Positions 1-4,809 of a stretch of DNA of 10,078 bases are shown here, in pieces. The notes beneath the pieces were generated by a model. The model was not told the origin of the DNA and ran no database searches. It saw only the letters and a list, made by a program, of their open reading frames with translations. Made by a program: the position numbers and the translations under genes. Every line of letters begins with the position of its first letter. The first letter of the stretch is position 1. Source of the stretch: DATGKD01 sp035294855 (GTDB taxonomy: Bacteria > Actinomycetota > Acidimicrobiia > Acidimicrobiales > UBA8190); contig DATGKD010000030.1 in assembly GCA_035294855.1 (NCBI GenBank), positions 1 to 10,078 on the forward strand, written 5' to 3'.

Positions 1-156
1 CTTGGCTCCCTCGCCGGTGCGGAAGACGATGTCCCCACCGAGCAGGGTGTAGGCAACGGGGAGGATGACCGGCATCGCGCCGAGGCTGATGCCGATGCGC
101 CCGAAACCGGTGGCGCCGAGCAGCCGCAGGGACTCCTCCTCGCTCAAGCGCTCCAT
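1..156 (-). CDS. Pyridoxamine 5'-phosphate oxidase-fold flavoprotein (NimA/Rv3129-like), N-terminal part
   Basis: Only the first 52 residues lie in the window; the rest runs off the left edge. The protein begins MERLSEEESLRLLG and continues through GRIGIS, PVILPVAY and a GGDIVFRTGEG turn. This is the first beta-strand block of the split-barrel PNPOx fold (Pyridox_ox_2 type), which binds flavin or a related cofactor. It is a paralogue of the gene at 2198-2611: both have Met four residues before a Leu, then a spaced LxLLG, GR and P(V)xLPV pattern. That alignment is why I place the start at the ATG at 156. A TTG at 171, five bases after a GAGG, is an alternative start. The true substrate cannot be read from the sequence; related small proteins in Mycobacterium (Rv3129) belong to the DosR hypoxia regulon. 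It is transcribed divergently from the membrane protein at 403. Confidence 0.8.
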   Translation of the reverse strand, partial: MERLSEEESLRLLGATGFGRIGISLGAMPVILPVAYTLLGGDIVFRTGEGAK

Positions 157-200
157 GCCGTCGTCGATCAACGCAACCTCGGACTCTCGAGATGTCCCTT

Positions 201-219
201 CGGGAGCGATCCGCTCCCG
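201..219. repeat. Perfect 8-bp inverted repeat upstream of the PNPOx gene
   Basis: CGGGAGCG (201-208) and CGCTCCCG (212-219) are exact reverse complements separated by ATC. The element lies 45 to 63 bases upstream of the ATG at 156, a position suited to an operator or a leader hairpin of that minus-strand gene. The sequence does not match the DevR consensus spacing, so another regulator is possible. The arms are seen directly; the role is inferred. Confidence 0.45.
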
Positions 220-290
220 TCCACCCAGCCACTTAATCGTGACGACTTCGTGGGGGACAGAGTCCAAAGGCCCAAGCCGGTATGGCGACC

Positions 291-329
291 GGGACTTTGT
301 GCCCTGGTGGGGATGGACTTTCTGCCCTG
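291..329 (+). promoter_or_regulatory. Tandem DevR/DosR-box-like sites
   Basis: GGGACTTTGTGCCC (291-304) matches 11 of 14 positions of the mycobacterial DosR core GGGACTWWAGTCCC. TGGACTTTCTGCCC (314-327) matches 10 of 14. The two copies share GGACTTTNTGCCCTG, 14 of 15 bases identical, with a 23-bp period, close to two helical turns, as expected for side-by-side regulator binding. The second copy ends 75 bases before the ATG at 403. A DevR-type regulator encoded in the same window (1070-1714) makes DevR binding the natural reading. Binding itself is inferred. Confidence 0.5.
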
Positions 330-402
330 TTCGGAAATGGGGGCGTCCCGCAACGCTGGTGACAACCCGAGAACGTCTTGGGGACGAAACGGAGTTAGAG
401 CG

Positions 403-996
403 ATGCGACGCAAGACATTTGACGTGCTGATGGCGTCGGGAGGGGCCGTGGTGGTCGTGGTCCTGCTCGTCGCGGGCGCCCTGTTGATGTGGGGCTACAC
501 ATTCTCCAACGGCTACGTCCACGACCAGCTCTCGGCCCAGAAGATCACCTTCCCGCCGGCGGGCAGCCAGGCGCTGGCCAGCCCGAAGATCGGTCCGTAC
601 CTGAACCAGTACGCCGGGCAGCCGCTCACCACCGGGCCGCAGGCGGAGGCGTATGCCAACCATTTCATCGCGGTCCACCTCAGTGAGGTCGCCGGTGGCC
701 AGACCTACGCGCAGGTCAGCGCGGCGTCGTTGGCCTCGCCCACCAACGCCAAGCTGAAGGCCGAGGCTCAGACCCTGTTCCAGGGCGAGACCCTCCGAGG
801 CCTGCTGCTCACCTCCTACGGGTTCTGGAAGTTCGGCCAGATCGCCCTGTGGGCATCCGTCGGATCGTTCGCCCTGGCCGCGGTGATGCTCGTCCTCGTG
901 GGCTTCGGGTTCGTCCACGCCCGCAGGACGTCGGACACCGAGGAGTTGCTCGGGGGCAAGCACACGGTCAAGAAGACCGTCGAGGCGGCGGCCTGA
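403..996 (+). CDS. Two-helix membrane protein of unknown function (family often mislabelled 'LigA')
   Basis: The product is 197 aa. A short basic N-terminus (MRRK) leads into a first membrane helix at about residues 11-32. An extracytoplasmic stretch of about 110 residues follows, containing KITFPPAGSQAL, KIGPYLNQYAGQPLTTG and AEAYANHFIAVHL. A second helix spans about 144-171, preceded by GETLRGLLLTSYGFWKFGQIAL, and the tail is short and charged. I recognise this as an actinobacterial family often carrying the label 'aromatic ring-opening dioxygenase LigA'. The label looks wrong, since no metal-binding dioxygenase motif is visible. The start is the ATG at 403, preceded by GGAG eight bases upstream, rather than the longer frame from 250 that runs through the regulatory repeats. 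DevR-box-like repeats lie just upstream, and a cytochrome b operon lies nearby, so a role in low-oxygen respiration is plausible but unproven. Confidence 0.8.
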   Translation: MRRKTFDVLMASGGAVVVVVLLVAGALLMWGYTFSNGYVHDQLSAQKITFPPAGSQALASPKIGPYLNQYAGQPLTTGPQAEAYANHFIAVHLSEVAGGQTYAQVSAASLASPTNAKLKAEAQTLFQGETLRGLLLTSYGFWKFGQIALWASVGSFALAAVMLVLVGFGFVHARRTSDTEELLGGKHTVKKTVEAAA

Positions 997-1018
997 TCCG
1001 CTTCGGCGAAGGTGCCGA

Positions 1019-1054
1019 CGACCCGGCTCCGCGCCACATCGCGGAGCCGGGTCG
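1019..1054. terminator. Bidirectional hairpin terminator between convergent genes
   Basis: A perfect 15-bp stem (CGACCCGGCTCCGCG at 1019-1033 against its exact complement at 1040-1054) encloses the six-base loop CCACAT. It sits 22 bases after the stop at 996 and 15 bases beyond the end of the convergent regulator at 1070, so it can serve both genes. There is no T-run, which is common in high-G+C actinobacterial terminators. Confidence 0.8.
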
Positions 1055-1069
1055 CTTCGCGTCCGGGGT

Positions 1070-1714
1070 CTAGCTCGGCCGGTGCTCGTCCAATCGAGCG
1101 ACGTACACGGCGGCTTCGGTGCGCCGGGCGAACCCGAGCTTCATGAGCACGTTCGAGACGTAGTTCTTGACGGTCTTCTCTGCCAGGTACAGCTCGGCGG
1201 CGATCTGCCGGTTCGTCATGCCTTCGGCGACGAGGTCCAAGATGCGTCGCTCCTGGGCGGTCAGTTGCGCCAGGCGCTTGTCGCCCTCCTGCGGCTGGCG
1301 CATGCGGTCCATCAGCCTCTTGGTGAGGGCGGGGTCGATGAGTGACTGCCCCGTGGCCACCCGCCGGATGGCGTCGACGAGATCGGAGCCCCTGATCTGC
1401 TTCAGCACGTAGCCGCTCGCTCCGGCCATGACGGCCGAGAACAGGGCCTCGTCGTCGGCGAACGACGTCAGCATGAGGCACTGGAGCTCGGGATCGGCGG
1501 ACTTGAGGTCACGACACACCTCGACCCCGCTGCCGTCGGGCAGTCGTACGTCGAGCACGGCCACCGCCGGCTTGGTGGCGGGAACCCTCGCCAGGGCCTC
1601 TTCCGCCGTCGACGCCTCTCCGCACACCTCGAGGTCGTCCTCGGCTTCGAGGAGCTCACGGAGGCCGCGGCGGACGATCTCGTGGTCGTCCAGCAAGAAG
1701 ACCCGGATCGTCAC
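1070..1714 (-). CDS. devR: DevR/DosR-like NarL-family response regulator
   Basis: The 214-aa product has a receiver domain (about 1-120) and a LuxR/NarL helix-turn-helix domain (about 148-212). The receiver has the acidic pair D9-D10, phospho-acceptor D55 in AVLDVRLPDGSG, switch T83 and K105. The output domain has LTAQERRILDLVAEGMTNRQIA and LAEKTVKNYVSNVLMKLG; K180, K183 and N184 align with the DNA-contacting residues described for M. tuberculosis DevR. Similarity to DevR as I remember it is high along the whole length, including VFLxDDHExVRRGL and GASGYVxK. The start is a GTG at 1714 with a GGG-rich ribosome site about ten bases upstream. It is the last gene of a minus-strand run with the CBS and PNPOx genes. 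No histidine kinase lies in the window, so its DevS-like partner must be elsewhere, or the regulator is an orphan. It is expected to activate hypoxia genes through GGGAC-type boxes. Confidence 0.9.
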   Translation of the reverse strand: MTIRVFLLDDHEIVRRGLRELLEAEDDLEVCGEASTAEEALARVPATKPAVAVLDVRLPDGSGVEVCRDLKSADPELQCLMLTSFADDEALFSAVMAGASGYVLKQIRGSDLVDAIRRVATGQSLIDPALTKRLMDRMRQPQEGDKRLAQLTAQERRILDLVAEGMTNRQIAAELYLAEKTVKNYVSNVLMKLGFARRTEAAVYVARLDEHRPS

Positions 1715-1783
1715 CGACGAGCTGCCCTTCGCCAGGCGCCACCGCTCGACCCCAGCACCCGAAGGGGGTGGTGGCCGGTGCGC

Positions 1784-2188
1784 TCAGCCGCCCTCGCTCC
1801 CGGACACGGCACGATCCGAGGATAACCGGGCATCGCCATCTCGTCGGAGGACGCCGTGCAGGACCTCGTGCGCGGAAACCAGGTGAACGTCCCCGTCGTC
1901 CTCCACGACGGCGACATGCCGGAGCCCGAGCTCGACCATGATCCTGCCCACCTCGGCGGGCTCGTCCTTCGATCCCACCCTTCGGGGGGTCGCCTGCATG
2001 GCGTCCGCGGCGCGGATCCGGTCCAAGTCGAGGCCGAGCGCCACGGCCAGCACCACGTCTCTGTCGGTGATGACGCCCACCGTCCCCAGCGGACCCGAAA
2101 CGATGACCGCCCCGCACGGCGATTCGAGCAGGGCCCAGGCGGCCCTTCGCAGCGTGTCGGACTCGGCGACAAGGGGCGTGGTCGGCAC
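1784..2188 (-). CDS. CBS-domain-pair protein (Hrp1-like)
   Basis: The 134-aa product is built of two CBS motifs: CBS1 at about 3-55, ending in GTVGVITDRDVVLAVA, and CBS2 at about 62-115, with MVELGLRHVAVVEDDGDVHLVSAHEVL. There is no attached enzyme or transporter domain. Such stand-alone pairs bind adenine nucleotides and act as energy sensors; M. tuberculosis Hrp1 (Rv2626c), a strongly hypoxia-induced DosR-regulon protein, has the same architecture and about the same length. The N-terminus is shorter than in Hrp1, and the usual RDIM entry to CBS1 is replaced by MPTTPLVAES. The start is a GTG at 2188, nine bases after the upstream PNPOx stop. That stop (TGA) overlaps a GAGGG ribosome-binding sequence, so the two genes are probably co-transcribed and translationally coupled. 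The regulator begins 69 bases downstream. Ligand and partner are unknown. Confidence 0.85.
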   Translation of the reverse strand: MPTTPLVAESDTLRRAAWALLESPCGAVIVSGPLGTVGVITDRDVVLAVALGLDLDRIRAADAMQATPRRVGSKDEPAEVGRIMVELGLRHVAVVEDDGDVHLVSAHEVLHGVLRRDGDARLSSDRAVSGSEGG

Positions 2189-2197
2189 CGCAAGCCC

Positions 2198-2611
2198 TCA
2201 AGGCGTCGGGTCGGGGGCGCCCGAGCACACTTCGATCCGCCGCCCGCTCACCAGGGTGCTCGGCACCCGCACGTAGTACGGGTGGGGCCCCGGGGCCCAC
2301 GGCGCCAGAGGGAGTTGGCGGGCACGCCCCAACTGCTCCGGCTCCGTGATGACACGCGCGGTCCCCGTCACGAGCACGCTCCACCCCGTGTGGTACAGGG
2401 CGTCGACGCCGTCGACCTCGACACTCAGGACGTCGCCGCGCAGAGCGGCGTTCAGTGTGGATCCGGGGCCGGTGGCGAAGAGCACGTCCTCCCCCATGAG
2501 CGCCACGTTCACCGGCAGAGCGACCGGAAGGCAGTTGACCGATAGCACGACCCGGCCCAGTCGGGCCGAGCCCAGGAGACCGAGACATTCGCCGCGGTCA
2601 AGCTCGGTCAT
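2198..2611 (-). CDS. Pyridoxamine 5'-phosphate oxidase-fold flavoprotein (Rv3129-like)
   Basis: With the chosen start the product is 137 aa. It shows a complete small split-barrel flavin-binding domain: LDRGECLGLLGSARLGRVVLS, LPVALPVNVAL, EDVLFATGPGSTLNAAL, VDALYHTGWSVLVTGTARVI, then LPLAPWAPGPHPYYVRVPSTLVSGRRIE. The order VLFxTGxGS / GWSVxVxGxA / LPxAPWAPG / VxGRRI resembles the mycobacterial DosR-regulon protein Rv3129 and is paralogous to the partial gene at 1-156. The start is uncertain. I take the ATG at 2611 because it aligns with the paralogue, but a GTG directly before it (2614) and a GTG at 2677 (159 aa) are open, and none has a convincing ribosome site. It leads the run PNPOx-CBS-regulator and is divergent from the cytochrome b operon. 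Cofactor (FMN, F420 or haem) and substrate cannot be decided. Confidence 0.85.
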   Translation of the reverse strand: MTELDRGECLGLLGSARLGRVVLSVNCLPVALPVNVALMGEDVLFATGPGSTLNAALRGDVLSVEVDGVDALYHTGWSVLVTGTARVITEPEQLGRARQLPLAPWAPGPHPYYVRVPSTLVSGRRIEVCSGAPDPTP

Positions 2612-2687
2612 CACGGCGACGCTGTGAGGTTCCTCGCAAGTCACGGTGCCATGGTGCGCCCCACGGCGGAGCATCACCAGGGTCGAA

Positions 2688-2724
2688 GGGCACGATTGAC
2701 CGTCGACGGGCCCCGATCGTGCCC
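2688..2724. repeat. 9-bp inverted repeat in the divergent promoter region
   Basis: GGGCACGAT (2688-2696) and ATCGTGCCC (2716-2724) are exact reverse complements separated by 19 bases, giving arm centres 28 bp apart. The element lies between the minus-strand PNPOx-CBS-regulator run and the plus-strand cytochrome b operon. It could be a paired operator or part of the minus-strand leader. The arms do not match the DevR consensus. Confidence 0.4.
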
Positions 2725-2758
2725 AGTTGGCCGGCGCCGGCCTGGACCGGCCCGGACC

Positions 2759-2772
2759 GGGACGTTCGGCCC
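2759..2772 (+). promoter_or_regulatory. DevR-box-like site before the cytochrome b operon
   Basis: GGGACGTTCGGCCC matches 11 of 14 positions of the DosR core GGGACTWWAGTCCC and shares GGAC and GCCCT with the tandem sites at 291-329. It ends 36 bases before the ATG at 2809. If it overlaps a -35 region, transcription would begin almost at the start codon, implying a very short or absent leader. The local G+C richness means chance similarity cannot be excluded. Confidence 0.4.
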
Positions 2773-2808
2773 TAGCGGCCCCCGGGAGGGTCGGGAAGAC
2801 TGCACCGC

Positions 2809-2979
2809 ATGACCGCGGCCCTGATCGACCTCGACCATGTCGGCCACTACCTGCACTGGGGCTTCATCCAGCTGTCGGTGGCCAACGCCGTCATCATCGG
2901 GCTGATGGTGGTGATCTTCGTCGTGGCCATCGCCCTGCCCTTCCGAGCCGGCCATCGAGCGCGGCGGGGCGGACGATGA
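2809..2979 (+). CDS. Small single-helix membrane protein of the cytochrome b operon
   Basis: The product is 56 aa, begins MTAALIDLDHVGHYLHWG and ends in a basic RAGHRARRGGR tail. One strong membrane helix spans about residues 20-44 (FIQLSVANAVIIGLMVVIFVVAIALPF). The charge pattern predicts a cytoplasmic C-terminus. A GGAAGA lies ten bases before the ATG, and the stop overlaps the start of the cytochrome b gene as ATGA, so the two are translationally coupled. This overlap and the clear helix make it a real gene despite its size. It probably acts as a small accessory or assembly subunit of the adjacent cytochrome b, as small single-helix subunits do in many respiratory complexes. Two histidines (H13, H16) just ahead of the helix could lie near a haem, but that is speculation. 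Confidence 0.75.
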   Translation: MTAALIDLDHVGHYLHWGFIQLSVANAVIIGLMVVIFVVAIALPFRAGHRARRGGR

Positions 2980-3764
2980 GCGCCACGACGGACCCGGGAG
3001 CACCGGCGCAGGCAACGCCTGACCCCGACGTCGCGCGGTCGCGCATGTGGACGTCCCGCCTGCGGGAGGCCGCCGTGCGGAGCCTGCCGCCGGAGAAACT
3101 GCTCCCCGACACGCAGCCGAGCTACGTGGCGTCTTGGGTGTACGTGTTCGGCGTGCTCACCCTGGCCGCGCTCGCCGTGATCATCGCGTCGGGAACGATC
3201 CTCGTCCTGAAGGGCCCCTCGTGGTGGCACCTCTCCAAGGCGGGCTTGTTCATGAACAGCATCCATCTGTGGAGCGTCGAGCTGTTCATGTTCTTCATGG
3301 TCCTGCACCTCTGGGGGAAGTTCTTCATGGCTGCGTGGCGGGGCAAGCGGGCGCTCACCTGGATGACCGGGGTCGTGAGCTTCCTGCTGTCGATCGGCGC
3401 GGCGTTCACGGGCTACATCTCCCAGCAGAACTTCGACTCGCAGTGGATCTCCACCCAGGCGAAGGACGGCCTGAACTCGGTGGGAGTGGGCGCCTTCTTC
3501 AATGTCTTGAACTTCGGGCAGATGCTCCTGTGGCACGTCCTGCTCCTCCCGGTCGTCGTGGTGGTGATCGTGGCCCTCCATCTGCTGCTCGTTCGGCGCC
3601 GCGGGGTGGTCCGGCCGCTACCCCTCCCCGCGCATCGACGGAGCGTGAGCCGGGAAACCTCGCCGGGGCACGAGCAGGTGGTCACCGCCGCCGCGGCGGC
3701 GACTCCGACCGGTGGAACGACCGGTTCCCCGCTCGGCGCCGGCCCGGCGGACAAGACGTCATGA
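2976..3764 (+). CDS. Cytochrome b6-like di-haem subunit (cytochrome b N-terminal domain)
   Basis: The 262-aa integral membrane protein corresponds to the N-terminal, haem-binding half of cytochrome b. After a polar leader of about 50 residues come four helices: about 52-76, 97-119, 129-148 and 183-207. Two helices carry the haem-ligand pairs H97/H111 (14 apart) and H187/H202 (15 apart). The 14/15 spacing is the one classically found in cytochrome b6 rather than mitochondrial cytochrome b (14/14). SFLLSIGAAFTGYISQQNFDSQW corresponds to the third-helix region with its conserved glycine. After the fourth helix an Ala/Gly/Thr-rich tail of about 50 residues follows. The start overlaps the 56-aa gene (ATGA) and the stop overlaps the next gene (ATGA). 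The likely role is passing quinol electrons across the membrane. No Rieske protein, cytochrome c or oxidase gene is nearby, so the acceptor is unknown. Confidence 0.9.
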   Translation: MSATTDPGAPAQATPDPDVARSRMWTSRLREAAVRSLPPEKLLPDTQPSYVASWVYVFGVLTLAALAVIIASGTILVLKGPSWWHLSKAGLFMNSIHLWSVELFMFFMVLHLWGKFFMAAWRGKRALTWMTGVVSFLLSIGAAFTGYISQQNFDSQWISTQAKDGLNSVGVGAFFNVLNFGQMLLWHVLLLPVVVVVIVALHLLLVRRRGVVRPLPLPAHRRSVSRETSPGHEQVVTAAAAATPTGGTTGSPLGAGPADKTS

Positions 3765-4786
3765 CCGCGCTCGGACTCGACGGTGCGAGCGGCACCCAGA
3801 CCCTCGCCGACGCGGCGCTCCAGAGCGACGACAGCGAGTGGCACGGCCCGGTCATCCGCTACGACCTGGCCAAGGAGTTCGTCATCGCCCTGGTGGCCAT
3901 GGTCGTGCTCGCGGTGGCGTTGGCGATCGTGTTCTCGTCGCCGGACGAAGCACCGGCGACGATCACCGCCTGGGCCAGCAGCTCCCCCTCGGACTTCCTC
4001 ACGACCGCCGTCGCCGAGCTCGACGGCTCGAGCCCCACGGCCGGCTACGGGCCGCCGTACAACGCGTGGGCGCCGGGCGAGGGACAGAAGATCGGCCCGC
4101 TCGGCGTCGAGCGTTGGGTCGGCGTGCACACGCCGGTCGATACCGCCCACGACTTCGTCCTCGCCCCGCTCGGGATCATCGCCAAGAGCGACCCCGCGCT
4201 TGCGGCCGGCCTGACGCGTTACGAGTCGGCCTCGGCCGCCGACCAGCAGCAATGGACGACCGCGTACACGAAGGCGCTCGACAAGGTGAGCTTCTCGGGG
4301 TCATCGGTCGTGGTGCCCCCCGGTCGGTACGGGCCCGTGCCGACCATGATGTCGGCCCTATTGCAGATGGCGAGAGGTGGCAGCCTCGACGGCGCGCTGT
4401 TGTCGAGCCCGCGTTTCTACGGCACCGACTACACCAAGCCCCTGCTGTTCCTGGCCGACGGCTCGTATCTCGCCGACAAGGCGAACGCCCAGCACCTCGC
4501 GGGCAACCAGTGGGGCATGATGAACGAGACCGGCAACTACCCGGGACAAGCGTGGCTGTGGCTCTACACGATGTGGTACCAGATTCCGCCCTTCACCCAC
4601 ACGGGCAATGCGGACGCGCTCATCTGGTCGCTCATGATGCTGCTGTCGCTCGCACTCCTGCTGCTGCCGTTCATCCCGGGCCTGCGCTCGATCCCCAAGC
4701 TGGTCCCCGTCTACCGGCTGATCTGGCGCGACCACTACCGGCGCCTGGCCACTGAATCACCGGGCGGCGGCCCACGCGCCGGCTGA
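3761..4786 (+). CDS. Membrane protein with large extracytoplasmic domain, probable partner subunit of cytochrome b
   Basis: The product is 341 aa. A cytoplasmic start (about 1-38) is followed by a helix at about 39-59 ending in FSSPDEAPATI. A soluble region of about 220 residues follows, then a second helix at about 285-306 running into LLPFIPGLRSIPKLVPVYRLIW and a basic tail. The helix-then-PDEAP start and the final PFIPGLRSIP turn recall subunit IV (the C-terminal half) of b6-type complexes. The normal PEWY quinol-site motif is absent; the nearest sequence is MWYQIPPF at 271-278. I therefore read it as a divergent subunit IV-like protein with a long insertion between its helices. The insertion has WVGVHTPVDTAHDF, VVVPPGRYGPVP and NQWGMMNETGNYPGQAW, none of which I can assign to a known domain, and no CxxCH haem site. 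Overlap with cytochrome b (ATGA) argues for a stable complex. Confidence 0.75.
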   Translation: MTALGLDGASGTQTLADAALQSDDSEWHGPVIRYDLAKEFVIALVAMVVLAVALAIVFSSPDEAPATITAWASSSPSDFLTTAVAELDGSSPTAGYGPPYNAWAPGEGQKIGPLGVERWVGVHTPVDTAHDFVLAPLGIIAKSDPALAAGLTRYESASAADQQQWTTAYTKALDKVSFSGSSVVVPPGRYGPVPTMMSALLQMARGGSLDGALLSSPRFYGTDYTKPLLFLADGSYLADKANAQHLAGNQWGMMNETGNYPGQAWLWLYTMWYQIPPFTHTGNADALIWSLMMLLSLALLLLPFIPGLRSIPKLVPVYRLIWRDHYRRLATESPGGGPRAG

Positions 4787-4809
4787 ACCGCTCGGGTGAA
4801 GACCGCGTC

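Larger units (their letters stand above)
157..402. promoter_or_regulatory. Divergent intergenic region with candidate operators
   Basis: These 246 bases separate two divergent genes. The open frames crossing them have poor composition and match nothing I recognise, so I read the stretch as non-coding. It holds, in order: GGACTCTCGAGATGTCC (181-197), a near-palindrome centred on TCTCGAGA; a perfect 8-bp inverted repeat (201-219); a GGAC-AGA-GTCC dyad (255-265); and two copies of a DevR-box-like sequence (291-304 and 314-327). The density of GGAC/GTCC half-sites suggests a regulated bidirectional promoter. I do not assign -10 or -35 hexamers. Confidence 0.5.

Noticed and set aside
253..266. Third possible DevR box (GGAC-AGA-GTCC)
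   Set aside because: The half-sites are separated by three bases instead of four, so it fits the consensus poorly; noted only as part of the intergenic region.
250..402. Upstream extension of the membrane protein gene to an ATG at 250
   Set aside because: The extension crosses the tandem regulatory repeats, has no membrane-protein character, and the ATG at 403 has its own GGAG and a normal basic lead into the first helix.
168..413. 81-aa minus-strand frame in the divergent region
   Set aside because: Arg/Ser/Pro-rich with no recognisable motif, it overlaps the candidate operators and the start of the real gene at 403.
1756..1770. CACCC/GGGTG dyad between the CBS and regulator genes
   Set aside because: Only five pairs in a G+C-rich stretch; too weak to call a terminator inside a likely operon.
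2729..2742. Perfect palindrome GGCCGGCGCCGGCC
   Set aside because: It has no loop and consists only of G and C in a G+C-rich region, so chance is a sufficient explanation.
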